From assembly GCF_022682495.2 (NCBI RefSeq), contig NC_071389.1:56008239-56072238 (forward strand): a stretch of 64,000 bases of DNA, read 5' to 3'. Positions 45,415-56,990 of the stretch are shown here, piece after piece (position 1 is the first letter of the stretch; every line of letters begins with the position of its first letter). Under the pieces are notes generated by a model, which was not told where the DNA came from, did no database searches, and was given only the letters and a program-made list of their open reading frames with translations. The stretch comes from Desmodus rotundus. Taxonomy: Eukaryota > Chordata > Mammalia > Chiroptera > Phyllostomidae. The position numbers and the translations under genes were made by a program.

Positions 45415-45770
45415 GCAAGAAGGAACTTTAACAGGTGGAACAGAAGGAATGGTATTCCAGGCAGAGGGAGATACATAGGCAAAGCCAGGCTCTTTCAAGG
45501 AAATGGATGCCACTCAGCATGGCTAGAAATGTAGGATCCATGGAGAGGGAAAGAAGAGGAGGATGGTGCGGGGATGACACAATGGATGAAGCTGCAGAAG
45601 TAGCAGGGACTAGATTTGGTGGGTTTGTGGCATACTTACCAGTTTTCATTTTATTTTAAGCAGAGGAGAGTCTTGATCAAAGACAGCTTTTAGAAAGATC
45701 AAAAGGCAGCAAGAATAAAGGCACAGAATTCAATTAGACACGATTGCTGTTTTACTGTTTAGGAAGGATG
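45415..45770 (-). repeat. L2 LINE fragment
   Basis: GGTATTCCAGGCAGAGGGAGA, GGCAAAGCCAGGCTC and GCAGAGGAGAGTCTTGATCAAAG follow the antisense L2 segment upstream of its 3' end. Confidence 0.7.
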
Positions 45771-46064
45771 GAGCCTGCTCTCTACAGACTCTAGTTAACA
45801 CGCTATTTCTGCTGCATGAAGTTCTTGACTCGGGCTTATCCCACTGCTCTTATCATATCTTAGAAAACTGGCATGATGCTAAAACAGATGATCAGTTCAA
45901 TTTGCCTCCAGTGCATCCAGTAAATAAAGGTCAGTCAATCCAGTGTTTGACTAAAATTTTTAGTTTTTATTATTTTTATGGGAATTATATACATCCCCAT
46001 TTTTCTGCCTTATGTTAATGTTACATGTAATTGCTTGTTATTTCCCTTTTTTTCCCTGCCAGTT

Positions 46065-46170
46065 TTAAATCCTTTGTGGGCAGGGATCTTGTCAATTTTG
46101 TTTTCCCAGTGTCTCCTCAGTGATAGCTTAGGCTAAGTATAACCAACACAGTGCGCTCCATAAATATGTG
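46065..46170 (+). repeat. L2 LINE 3' end
   Basis: CCTTTGTGGGCAGGGATCTTGTC, then CCCAGTGTCTCCTCAG and GCTCCATAAATATGTGAAT give an L2 terminus. Confidence 0.6.
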
Positions 46171-46440
46171 AATAATAGGAAATGATTGTTTGAGTCCTGT
46201 CTATGGGCCAGGAGCCGAGCTAAATGCTTTAGGTAGATTACTTAGTTTCAGCTTCATAATAAATCCGTAATATAGGAGCTATTATTGATCTTGTGTTTGT
46301 ATAGAAACAGGGAAAATAAGCACTAGAAGTATAATAATTTGCCCAAAGTCACACAATCTAATAGGTAGTGGAGTCAGAATTCCAGCCGAGGGACTGTGTG
46401 ACAGGGGCTCCTGCTCTTAGCTCCTGTGCTATTCAACCCT
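46171..46440 (-). repeat. MIR SINE
   Basis: GGGCCAGGAGCCGAGCTAAATGC, GGAAAATAAGCACTAGAAGT, TTGCCCAAAGTCACACAATC and GTAGTGGAGTCAGAATTCC are antisense MIR. Confidence 0.75.
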
Positions 46441-46500
46441 ATTTTAGAAGTTATGTTGTCCTTTGTATTTCTGGTGGTAGACACTCTTTGTTCAGCATTG

Positions 46501-47335
46501 TTTTGTTTTTTTTTTTGCATTTCAAAACTGGCTTTAAATACTCATCAGGGGTACCAGGGGGAGGGGCTGCGGGGAGAGCTTGTTACATGTGAGTGTGGGG
46601 CTACGGTGCTCTGAGAGAAGGGGACCCATCCATCAGGGCAGTTGGGGTTCCCTACCCCCACCCTAGGACAACGGAACAAAGACAGTAGAAACCCCCTCTG
46701 GAGGGTTGCAAGGCAACTGGGAGCCAGCCCCCCCATCCCACCCTTCAAGGTACATCATCAGGGAGGGCACTGAGGAGGAGCCCCCATGATGGTGATGACA
46801 GGTGGTCACTTCCTCAGTGTATTCACAATAACTGGGATGCCTGAGCCCAGGGTATCCTTATTAGGGGGCAGCTGGCTGGGTCCTCCAGGAATGGGGGTGT
46901 GTTGTGGAACTGCCGGGCAGATACCAACACCCTTGTTGAGGGCCAACTGGATGCCCCCCATCATTGCCAAGCCCACCATGGCTAGTGGGCCATTGTGCAC
47001 AGTCAGCCCAGCCCCAGCCAATGCTCTGCTACTGATGGGGTTCCAGGAATCCTCCCTGCCCCTCAGCTGCACCAGGCCACAGTCAATGGTGGGGAACAAT
47101 CTCCCCACTCCTGCCACCAACTGTGAAGCTACTTCCAATCTGAGGGGCTTGGATCCTCACAGCATTAACAATATCTCTAAATGGGTGAATTCTAACAGGG
47201 GCATTGCAGAAGCCCTTGATGGCCTAGAAGGCTAGGCCACCAATAACGTCCATAGAAAAGGCTCCACCACGACCACCCACAATTTTCCAGGGGCAGGGCT
47301 CTGGAGCGGACTCCTCCATGGCACCCCATTCAGTG
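46501..47335 (-). pseudogene. TIMM17B (pseudogene): TIMM17B processed pseudogene
   Basis: Intronless minus-strand retrocopy of TIMM17B, a multi-pass subunit of the TIM23 translocase in the mitochondrial inner membrane. The ancestral ATG is at 47319-47317. The N-terminus reads [14 protein letters not shown].. and continues with ..AFSMDVIGG... After a frameshift comes [18 protein letters not shown], and then [18 protein letters not shown]. The C-terminal ..PSQLPP segment fits TIMM17B better than TIMM17A. Disablements: an in-frame TAG at codon 32 (47226-47224), a shift near 47105-47125, and another near 46855. The ancestral stop lies at about 46816-46814. A 3' UTR follows, then a poly-T (minus-strand poly-A) at 46501-46516. 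No intron or promoter is retained. A longer plus-strand frame here (46786-47235) is only its antisense shadow. Confidence 0.93.
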
Positions 47336-47339
47336 TTTT

Positions 47340-47700
47340 TCTAGGTGTCAGAATTTGCTTTTGCAGAGGGAGAATACCTTCTTGTATACTTAGCATTATT
47401 TTCTTAAGGATAAACTATCTTTTCTCAGCTCTGACATGGATAAACTTTCTTTACATTCAACTTCTATGTTATCTTGTTTTGAAATTGGCTTCTTGATTTG
47501 TTCCCTTTATGTCAGTGATTTGTATTGTTCTTTTCTTTACCATCATCAATTTAGTATTATTCTGAAGTTACTTTTATCTTTAATCTTTTCTAACCTCCTT
47601 TCTAATCAGTTGAAAGTAAAAACCAAACCTTCATGGTATATATGCACCTCATTATAGTATTTACAATATTCTGACTTCATAAGTGTGTCCACACTAGGCT
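47340..47700. other. No gene recognised
   Basis: AT-rich unique flank of the retrocopy. Confidence 0.4.
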
Positions 47701-47800
47701 AGGGGTGTCTTGAGGCAGTGGCTGTGGTTTATGCAGCTGTCTCTCCATGTCCAGTGTCTAACACAGTGTCAATCAGTGTTTAGTTATTGAACAAAGGAAG
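47700..47800 (+). repeat. L2 LINE 3' end
   Basis: GGCTAGGGGTGTCTTGAGGCAG, CATGTCCAGTGTCTAACACAG and GTTTAGTTATTGAACAAAGG. Confidence 0.65.
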
Positions 47801-47804
47801 GGAT

Positions 47805-49545
47805 AAGTGTTGCTTTGGGAGGTATGGCTTCTTTGGGTCACTATCTAAATCATAGATCTTCCATCCAGGAACTTATTTGCTATCTGATATGATAATTGGA
47901 ATGAACTGCTAAGGTAGAATACAAATGGTTTTATTCTGTCAACACACATAGGTGATATTCTGAATTTCCTCATATGGAACCAACATCATTCAAAACAATA
48001 GTTTTTTCTCCCAATGCTTGGAGTATACAACATTAAATGCTTTTTTTGCACACACTATTGGTCAAATAATGTATTCAAAACACATAGGCTCAGTCTCACA
48101 ATGAATTTGGTTGAGTTTTCCATACCTTAGGGACCCAAACTGCACATATCACATTATTTTGTTGATTTTATGTGACTATTGCTTATCCCCCATATTCTAT
48201 AGGTTAGTAATTTGATTTCAGTATTTCACCTGGCTTAGTTAGCTCCTACAGCTCTGGCAGTGGGGTTGATTTTCAGATAAAAAAATCCCAGAGAAGTTCA
48301 TTTACTATTTTTGTGTTTTCTCACATGGTATGAGTTTCCTTCTAAAGCTAATGAAGAGATGTTTGCTGGATAGTTACTCTGGCTTTTGATGAAGAAAGGC
48401 AGCTGGAGTGAAGGTTGTACATTAAGGCAGATTAAGATTATTGCATCTGCTGCCCAAGCCGAAGGCACCTAGGCTCAGTTTGGGTCCTACAGACCTTTAC
48501 AACCCCTGATTGTCTTGAGCTTCTCTTCGAGTCATTCAAGTAGCTGCAAGGAGAGGCTCCTCTGTATTAGGGCAGGAGGGCTGATCCATGGTTATGAAGT
48601 AATATATTGCTGTCTCCATAATGTATTTTCCTTATTAAAAAAATCCAAACTTTAGTAAACACTCCTTTGATTTCTTCCAAGGACTTGGGAAAACCTCTGA
48701 TCATAATGTGTCCTTAGGTTATTTCATTCATACCCATGGCTTTCAGTAGCATCTATTGCTGTAACTTATATATTATTACTATTTCTTGATTTTCCAATCA
48801 CCTTTTTGATGATCACTTATATGTTTGTTGTAGTGAATGGGTGGTTGGTGAAGATTAATTCAATTTTGAACATGAAAAATATGAAATTTCTATTAGCTAT
48901 AAATTAAGATTTCAGAGATAGAAATGTGAAAAGAACCTACAGTGGGGCCCCAAGACTCTTAATGTTTAGGGATCAGTAGAGGAGGGGACAACAAAGGAGA
49001 CTGTGGGGACACCCACTGAGATAGAAAACATGAGGGGAACTGAGGCATCGCAGAACCAAGTGAGCACTGTGCTGGAAGAAGGTGGTGGAGCCACCTCTCA
49101 CACCACTGTGAGCCAGAGTGTGGCCAAACAACAGAAGCGATCAGACACCCGACAGCACAGAGGTTAATACAGCAATATCGACAAGTAGTTTCAAGGATAT
49201 GGTTGCACAGAAGCCCGATTGATACGGATTCTATCATGAGTTATCAAATTAATAAAGCAAATAGCAAATACTTTATGCCTAACCATTTCACTTTGTAAGA
49301 ACAAACAACAACAACAACAACAAAAGTCCTATGTTCGTGCATATACATTTGTGTACACAGAAGAGGGTGTAGGTGAATACAAACCATGTCATTAACATTG
49401 GTTACCTTACACAAATCGTCCTTATGCTGTAGCATTTCTTCACCAAGTACAATGAATAAGTATTATTTATTTAATTGAAAATGTACAAAAATGTTGAGAA
49501 CAAAAAGGAAAGTGGTGACAGAATATTGTGAGGCATTTTGCTGAG
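47805..49545. other. No gene or clear repeat
   Basis: Unique DNA with a (CAA)n run at 49305-49324. 48960-49230 is GC-richer, but I see no exon. Confidence 0.4.
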
Positions 49546-49549
49546 CTTT

Positions 49550-49690
49550 GTTGTGAAGTGGAGCAGGGATGCGGGACAGTAGCTGGAAGGGGTGTGGGGT
49601 CCAGGAAAGCAGACCGTAGAGCTTGTCTGAATGCTTCAGGAAGATTGAACAGAGGGGGAGAGATTGATGAGGCGGAACAGGGGGGATAAC
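49550..49690 (-). repeat. L2 LINE reverse-transcriptase fragment
   Basis: GGAGCAGGGATGCGGGACAGTAGCTGG followed by GTGGGGTCCAGGAAAGC is the antisense of a conserved L2 ORF2 segment. Confidence 0.6.
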
Positions 49691-49694
49691 TGCA

Positions 49695-50560
49695 GAAACA
49701 AAGTTTGGGGTGGATTCCTGTGTTCTGAATCTCCCAGTTATAAAATTACCACAGGGAACTGAAGTCAACTCAGAACAGTGCTTTGGGAGTCATCTTCCTA
49801 TATGCGGAGGAGCCTCAGGAACTGGCATTCAAAGGCTTCAGGGTGGGAAAGGACTGCTCTGCTTTCCTCCTTTCTCTTCCATTGGCTGTCACCCAAACTT
49901 TGTTCACAGATGTGACTGTGGTGTGGCGCCTTTCAGCCTTTCTCGTACTTGAATGTAACCACATTTTCCTCAGTCCTCTGCTTTAATTCCATAGTTTTGT
50001 TTTCTTCTACTCATTCTAATACCATAAGTCTTCTTGTATGACTAAGTAGGTTTTACAAGTCTGCAGGAATGATTTATATAATTTCATTTGCTTTTATTGG
50101 AACTTTTTGTAAAAATATTGTTACTAGGAATCTTTATAAATCCTTGGGGCTTAGAAATTTCTCATTAACAATGGGCCTCATTCTTACTTTCTTATCTCCC
50201 ATATAGAAATGGGTGGAACGGTTATTTTTCCTGAGCCCTTACCCAGCAGGTAAAATTATTATGAGATTTCTTGAACACAACAACAAAAAAATGGTAATGA
50301 AGAATGGTGTCTTTTCTACTTGAACAGCTTTCAGGCTGTGACTTACCCTAAGCCTAGAGTAGAGATTTGATAGGCAAGCATCAAATCTTTCAAAAATAGA
50401 TCAATAGTTTGAACAATTTATTTTAAAAACATGGCTATTTTAAATTAGCAAAAGCAGTATTTTCCGACAACTCTAGCTTTTATTTCTGACTACATATAAG
50501 TCTGCCTGGACAAATTATGAGCTCATTGAGGGTAGAAACCAGTTTATACACATACTTATT
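49695..50560. other. No gene recognised
   Basis: Unique DNA. Short open frames at 49710-49986 have no recognisable homology. Confidence 0.4.
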
Positions 50561-50564
50561 TTAT

Positions 50565-50622
50565 ATCTAACAATTTATCTAATTAGATATCTAATTGTTA
50601 CATCTAACAATTTATCTAATTA
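50565..50622. repeat. Short direct repeat with palindromic core
   Basis: The 21 bp word ATCTAACAATTTATCTAATTA occurs at 50565-50585 and 50602-50622 (37 bp offset). The intervening TAATTAGATATCTAATTGTTA is nearly self-complementary. Confidence 0.8.
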
Positions 50623-50841
50623 AGTTAGATAAAACCTTACTTTTAAGGTTTTAATTAACTATCTTGATATTTAATTTTTATGTATTATATCATTTTCAAA
50701 TAGTAATTTTTTCTTCTTCTCCAATGTTTACCTCTTACTCTTTTCCTCATTTTACATTGGTTAGGTTGTCTAGAGTAATAGGGAATAGTAGCTGTCAGAG
50801 TGGGAATCCTTATTTGTTAGTAATTTTAATGCATATACCTC

Positions 50842-51130
50842 CAGTGCTATAGCGCAACCTTTCTAAATTGTGTATGGACACATTGCCGGGGTGGGGGGAG
50901 AATGAAGTTTTCCAGTCAAAGAAGTATGGGAACAGCACGTTAAATTCCCTTCCAGGAGAGTCACAAAACAAACATATTAGCATAGTAAAGACCCCGAGAA
51001 ACCCCCCAGTATAAAAGAAACTTGCTTAATTTGCTTAATAGCTAAACAAATAAACATTTGTTTTGAGGAAGACTATTTAAAAAAAATACCTGTGGACATA
51101 CCCTACTTAATACCAGTTTGAGGATCTCTG
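50842..51130. mobile_element. Probable non-autonomous hAT (Charlie-type) element
   Basis: The left end CAGTGCTATAGCGCAACCTTTCTAAAT and right end CCAGTTTGAGGATCTCTG are degraded CAGTGGTTCTCAAAC-type inverted ends about 290 bp apart. An 8 bp target duplication is not recognisable. There is no transposase. Confidence 0.5.
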
Positions 51131-51334
51131 CTCTTTTGGGTATTGTGTTTGTAATTGGCTTCTGAGAAATATTTTTTATTCTGTAGAGGAAGTTGAGGTT
51201 TTTTTTTTTAATTTAGGAATTGTTACTGCATGTCATCTTTTTCTACTCTTATTGAAATGATCATACAATTTTTCTTCTGTAACTTTTAAAAGTAATGCCC
51301 TGTTTTAATGTGAAATCATTCTTGCATATAAGGT

Positions 51335-51550
51335 AGAGGTTAAGAAGTTGGTTTTTGTGGTCTCTATAGTCTATGTTCCAATACCAGGCCTGCCTCTTAC
51401 TGGCTCTGTGAAAGCTGTCAGATTACTTTGCCTTTCTCTGTTTATTTGTTTACAAACGGACTGAGGTAGTACTTGCCTAACAAAGTAATGCAAAGTACTC
51501 AGTATAGTGCCTGGCAAATCACAGCCACCTGATAAATAAATGCTAACTGC
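51335..51550 (+). repeat. MIR SINE
   Basis: GGTAGAGGTTAAGAAGTTGG, GCCTGCCTCTTACTGGCTCTGTG, CAGTATAGTGCCTGGC and a TAAATGCTAACTGCT end. Confidence 0.75.
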
Positions 51551-51619
51551 TAACAATACCTCTGGTAATACTGTTAAATATTAATACTGGCAGCTATTAA
51601 AAGCCTGGTAACTTATAGG

Positions 51620-52510
51620 ATGGTACAAATTTCACAACTTTTAAATTTTACTTTTAGGATTAGTTCTTTTAGGTCATCTGTCTCTTCTTATGCCAATTAT
51701 GTAATTTATTTTTTGTCTTTTATTTTCTATATTATCACCTATTTTATCTGGATTTTAAATTGCATCTGTATCTGTGATTATATTGGCTTTCAGCATTCCT
51801 AATTTTGCATATTATATTTTCTTGGTCTTTTTTGTTTTTATTCAGACTTGCTAGATATTTGTCTTTTTTACTAGAAAAGATTTTAATGTCATTTTGCAAT
51901 TTCTGGAAATATTACATTTCTGGTTTATTGGTTTCTGTTCCATCTCTATGCATTCCTTCTTTCGACTTCATTATGGCTTACTTACTTGTTCTTTTATTAG
52001 CTCTTTTAGAAGAATGGTGAATCAACTTGCATTTTATATTTATTTTCAAATAAATACATTTGGGGTTATAATATTTTAATTGCATACTCCTTTACTTCAT
52101 CTTATAGTTTAAATGTGTTAACATTCACTTTCATTTTAAAATTCTATAAGTTCACTATTAATTTTCATTTAACCCAAATTATTTGGAGGAAGATTTTTAA
52201 AGTGACAAGTGATTAGCTGGATGGCGGGGGTGTGAAGGCTGCCTGTCAGTAATACCTGCTTTTACAGCAGTGTTGTCAGTGAGCCACGTTGCAATATTTC
52301 TCCTTTTTGGAATTTGTTATGATTTAATGGGGTTTTTCCCTACTCATTAATTTTCAAGATGACTCCATGTTATATAAAAAGAATGAGTATTTATTAGGAA
52401 CAAAATTCTACATATTAATAATAATTTCTACAGACAAATCACATTTACCAAGTTATTCCAATCCTCTGTTACCTTGTTTAATTTTTCTCTTCTTGATCTG
52501 AAAAACACTC
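51620..52510 (-). mobile_element. Old L1 ORF2 fragment
   Basis: Antisense L1 ORF2 (upstream of and into the reverse transcriptase). Plus-strand TTCAGACTTGCTAGATATTTGTC, TTGGGGTTATAATATTTTAATTGC, TTCATTTAACCCAAATTATTTGG and CCAATCCTCTGTTACCTTGTTT are in the normal reversed order. A ~90 bp GC-richer patch at 52200-52290 does not fit the L1 and may be a small insertion. Confidence 0.75.
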
Positions 52511-52864
52511 CTAGGGTCATGGTTCTTTTCCTCAGAACTCTATTTTTTTTTCTAGTAGCTGCTAAGGTTTATACTTTTTAAATTTTTGTATTTAATAATA
52601 TAGGATAGAAATCTAATATTGGTGGGTTTGTCTTTCATTTGGGGATAATTTAACATTATTTTTGTATGTATTGAGCATTTTCTTTGTAGCTATGGAATTT
52701 GAACATTTTACCAAAAAATGTATAGCTATCTCCCTCTATGTTGAAGAATCAAGCCCTTGTCAGAGAAAAATTTTTTTCTTATGCTTTGAACAGGAAGAGG
52801 AGAGTATGTGTGCAGGCCTTGGAGATCTTTGTGTATCTGGAAAACTGTAGTTGGGCTCGTGTGC

Positions 52865-53400
52865 TTGGAAAAGTGCGGGCTCGGGGAAGATGAGGCTGGA
52901 GAGGCAGACGGAGCCTAGATTATACAAACCTTTGGAGGAAAGAGTTTGGCTTTCATCTGAAGCATGTTGGAAAGTCGTTGATGAATATTATGCAAGTCAG
53001 TAGCATTAGTCAAATTCACTTTAAAAAATCCTGTTTTGGAAGTTCTATGGAACGCAGAAGGGAGACAAAAGTGGAAGCAAGGAGACTAGTGAAGAGGCTG
53101 TTGTAGTATTCCAGTTGACATGTATGTGTGGCTCGGGCAATGTTGTGGGGCAGAGAAGAATGCATGGACTCAGGATTTATATTGAAAGTAGGACTAACTA
53201 AACTTGTCAATGGATTGGGTAAAGGGTATTGGGGAATTAGAAGAATTAGAGAAGTTGAAAGGCTTTCAAATTATTCAGTTGGTGGACAAGTACAGAATTT
53301 ATTATGTGGAGTGTGAGAGGCACTGTCAACCTTGTCTTCTTATTCATTATCCTCGTTCATTCCACAAACATTGTGTGATCGTTTGTGTGCCAGGAACTGG
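52865..53400 (-). repeat. L2 LINE fragment
   Basis: GAGGCTGGAGAGGCAGACGGAG, GGAAGCAAGGAGACTAGTGAAG, GGCTGTTGTAGTATTCCAGTTG and ACTCAGGATTTATATTGAAAG follow antisense L2, well ordered over 500 bp. Confidence 0.75.
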
Positions 53401-53670
53401 GGACGCAAAGGTTACTGAGATCCCTTGACAACTCCCAATAAGGTCACAGAATTATCTTTATTTGGTGAACATAATCTGAGGGGCACGGTGTTCACTAAAT
53501 AATGTGACTATGATAATGAACTCAGAGGCCTTTGGTATAGGTGATTCTGCAGCATCAGCAGCTCAGTTGCTGTTCAACTGACTGATGAAGTCTGGCAATA
53601 TCCCCCAGTCAGGGAGGATGCCAAGGGCTGGCTACTCAGCAACATTCTCTTCATACAGACACACTACGTT

Positions 53671-54197
53671 CTTTGGCATTTATTTGGAGATAACAAATAT
53701 TCTTGGAAAATAATCCACAATATAGAATTGATACGTTTAAAATCTAAATCATGATAGAACAATATAATATGATTGCTATATTCCACTAGCAATATATAAT
53801 GTATTTAATAATATTTTAATTTAAGGGTAGATAAATATAATTATATATGCATATAGTAATATATTGTTATATATTATGTAACATGTATCACACAATGTTT
53901 TATGTATTATACATCATGAATCATGCAATGTATATAATAATGTATAGTAATATATAATAATATACATTGTGTGTAATAAAATATGTAATATATAAGTTTA
54001 TAATAATATATAATGTAATTATATATTATGATTTATAAATATATTAAGTACATATAATTACACATAATATAAATATATATATTGCTAGTGGAATAGAGCA
54101 GTTGTATTTTTCTACCTTGATTTAGATTTTAGAATCTTAGCAAGTCTATATTTGGATTATTTTCCAATAATATTTGTTATCTCCAAATAAGTGAAAG
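53671..54197. repeat. Large imperfect AT-rich palindrome
   Basis: The left arm (53671-53800, with TATTTGGAGATAACAAATAT, GGAAAATAATCC, AATCTAAATC and TTCCACTAGCAATATATA) is mirrored by the right arm (54074-54197) as its reverse complement at high identity. The ~270 bp centre is almost pure A/T and is itself partly self-complementary around 53890-53990. It could be a foldback or MITE-like DNA element, or a palindromic AT-rich repeat. No known family recognised. Confidence 0.85.
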
Positions 54198-54209
54198 AAA
54201 ACAAAGCAC

Positions 54210-54619
54210 TATTATTATTAATAATGACATATTACCAATTGTTAGTGGAGTTAAATGCATACACTGTATGCTACATAGAATATTTAGATGTGCATTTAAA
54301 TTTCTAGAGGATTTTCTTGTTTATTAGTGCAGTAGTAAATCACTAGTGGAGAATTTGGGAAGAAATGCAGTGTAAAAACCAAGAAAAAACCTTTGGAATT
54401 TGGCTTAAGGTATCATGGAAAAATTCTGTGATAAAATTAAAGGGTATGGAAAAACATTAGAGCAAGGCAAGGAAGAATGTAAAAATTTACAGATTTATTT
54501 AATAAAGAAACTTTATTATTATGATTGCTGGAACAACCTATTCCTGAAAGAAATTCTTCTCAAGAATATAGGAATGGGATATACACCTCTTGAATTCGCA
54601 ATTGAAATGGCAAGACATA
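54210..54619. other. No gene recognised
   Basis: AT-rich. A 73-codon frame at 54415-54636 has no recognisable domain and I treat it as chance. Confidence 0.4.
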
Positions 54620-54634
54620 AGAATCATTGTACTT

Positions 54635-54841
54635 AAAAACATTTTTTTATTGGTTTTAGAGAGAAGAAAGGGGATAGGAATGAGGGAGGGAATGAGAAAG
54701 AGAGAGAGAAACTTTAATTTGTTTTTCTACTTACTTATGCATTCATTGGTTGATTTTTGTAGGTGCCCTGCCCTGAACTCAAACCCACAACCTTCACATG
54801 TTAGGATGACGCTCCAACCAACTGAGTGACCTGGCCAGGGC
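54635..54841 (-). mobile_element. Ves SINE
   Basis: On the minus strand it starts GCCCTGGCCAGGTCACTCAG at 54841. It has a diverged B box and a purine-rich body on the plus strand. A 15 bp duplication with one mismatch, AGAATCATTSTACTT, lies at 54620-54634 and 54842-54856. It is more diverged than the 27 kb copy. Confidence 0.9.
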
Positions 54842-54859
54842 AGAATCATTCTACTTTTA

Positions 54860-55450
54860 ACAATGGATACTACATTATGTTTTAGATCCACATTCCCTGT
54901 AAGGTATGTGTATATAACCTAAGAAATATGATTTTGAAATAATCAGATGGTAACAGAGAAAAATGAGTAAAGAGTGTTATAAAATTAACCTTTCACAATT
55001 TTTAAATTGCCTGGAAAATAAACGAGTATTTTTAAACGAGTTTACATTAGTCTTGTGAATATCTCTTTCCACCGGACCCCATGGTGATAGCAAATACTGT
55101 CTGGGTTGCACACGAGCATCCATGCATTGTTCATCATTTCATCAGTGAGGCAGCCAAGTGGCTCAGCTAGTTAAGAACACAGGCAAGCCTTATGCGTGGT
55201 ATTATCTTACCATTGTGTTAAATACATAGGAATTGATGAGTGTATTTTTTAATGAATTAATTAGCAGTCCAATTCCCAATTATGAACACTTGTTTTTGAA
55301 CACCAAATATGTTTTTTCAGGTATTCAAAATTGCTTCAGCTTTAGATAAACATCTCTGATTTTTTTGTCTGATTTAACTTTTATATATTAAACAAATGAA
55401 TTAGGGGATACAAAAATCTGTATTTTATCTTGTGTAATGTAGCTTGCAAT
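54860..55450. other. No gene or clear repeat
   Basis: AT-rich unique DNA. Confidence 0.4.
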
Positions 55451-55454
55451 ATTG

Positions 55455-55665
55455 AAAAGTAGTTAAGAGACGGGCTTAACACTTAGAGTGACCTGGGTTC
55501 AAATCCCAACTCTGGCACTTAATAGCTATGTGACCTTGCACAAATTACTCTCTCTAAGCCTGAGTTTTTTCATCTGCAGAAAATAAGAATGATAAGAGTA
55601 TCTATTTCATAAAGTCGGTGAGGGAATAAAGTGAGTTAATGCACATAAAACCACACTCTTTGAAA
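55455..55665 (+). repeat. MIR SINE, well preserved
   Basis: AGTAGTTAAGAGACGGGCTTA, GACCTGGGTTCAAATCCCAACTC, TAGCTATGTGACCTTG and GGGAATAAAGTGAGTTAATGC are all present in order. Confidence 0.88.
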
Positions 55666-55849
55666 GGCCTTCAGTATAGGTGATTCTACTTCTATGGAAA
55701 TTTCCTCCTTCTCACCACCATTATCTCTTAAACTGACTCTAACTGGCTGCCCACCCCAGACACTATGGAAACTTTTCTTGTTAATTTCATAATGACCTTC
55801 ATGTTGCATTTGTGTTGATTTTTCTTTGTTTCTATTGTGCTCAACATCT

Positions 55850-56255
55850 TAGTGACCCTCCCCTTTTATTTATCTTTATTTCTTCCAAGGTTATTTCTCT
55901 CTTACCTGTGGTATTAACTACTGTGTATATGCCAATATTCTCCACATGTATCTCTCCACATCAGGCCTCACCTTTGACCTCCAGACTTGATATACAGCTG
56001 GTATTTTCATTTGAGTGTCTCTTCAAAGTTCAAAATAAAGCTTTTGATATTCTTAGACCCAGGTCTACAACCTGTCTTCCCTATCCCAATAAATGGCCCA
56101 GCTATGAAATCTAGAAACCCGGGAATGAATATATGTACTATCACTACCATTTTTAACATGTATTTTGTATCTATCCATTCTTTTCTATCACTATGCCATC
56201 ACTTCAGTCTATCATCTCTCATCTGGATTTCTCCAGGCCTCAAATATCAATAGAT
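55850..56255 (+). repeat. L2 LINE ORF2 fragment
   Basis: ACCTCCAGACTTGATATACAGCTG and ATGCCATCACTTCAGTCTATC..CTCTCATCTGGATT correspond to consecutive sense L2 segments downstream of the reverse-transcriptase core. No open frame. Confidence 0.6.
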
Positions 56256-56445
56256 GTATTTTGGGGCCTGCATCTTTTCCAAATGCCAGTTTATAATAAC
56301 ACTTTTTCTCTTTGATCACTTAGATCAAATGAAGCCAATAGGTTTTATAAAGAAAGTTAACAATGTAACATTTCTTTGAATTTAGGTGTGAATGCTATGT
56401 TTGCAATAAAATATTACTGGAATTTAATGAAATATTTTAAAAGAA

Positions 56446-56990
56446 TGTGTGGTTTTCTTGTGCTTGGGCAGGCCACCCCTGAATGCCTGGAATCCAGCAC
56501 GACACCGGCTGACCCCAGAAAAGCAAAGTTTTTTTTTTTTTTTTAACTTTCTGTCTAGGACAGCCTGAGGCAACAAGACACTCATTTTGACCTTGCTGCT
56601 GGTTCTGTACTTGTTAAGGCTCTCCAGATCAATTGTTATGCTTCTCCTGACCTCAGGAAGCAAGACCAGTCTTTCTGGAAAACTCCTGACTCACAGAATG
56701 GCACCCATCCTCCAACTGCATGGACTGCCCACACCCTGCACTAACCCCTCTCCTTCTTGCTCACTGGTTCTAGGAACAAGAGAAGAAGCAGTAAGGCTGG
56801 TTCTTGGTTTTCTGCTCTCTTGGGAGTCTGTAGTGTGTATAAGGTCTGATGCAACCAGAGGAATAAAGCTACTCTTTGTTCCATCTTTAGAACTAGAAAA
56901 TTATCTATAATCAAGTGAGCCTGTCTTGTAACCTAGTTTCTCTGATTCCAGTTTTGCTCCTGCCAATTCATTTTTCATACAGCACCCAGA
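56446..56990 (+). mobile_element. Possible solo LTR
   Basis: About 540 bp beginning TGTG. A TATA-like GTGTATAAGGTCTG lies near 56836. AATAAA follows about 25 bp later in GAGGAATAAAGCTACTCTTTG (56859), and a C/T-rich end follows. That order resembles U3-R-U5 of a retroviral LTR. It also contains a 17-nt T run at 56528-56544. Edges and flanking duplication are not resolved. Confidence 0.45.

Noticed and set aside
46786..47235. 149-codon plus-strand open frame
   Set aside because: It is the antisense of the TIMM17B retrocopy; the minus strand gives clear homology and a poly-A tail, the plus strand gives none.
54415..54636. 73-codon Lys-rich frame next to a Ves SINE
   Set aside because: AT-rich composition explains the lysine bias; no homology or splice sites were recognised.
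56587..56910. 107-codon frame as a gene
   Set aside because: Lies within an LTR-like unit, has no recognisable domain, and its end overlaps the AATAAA region.
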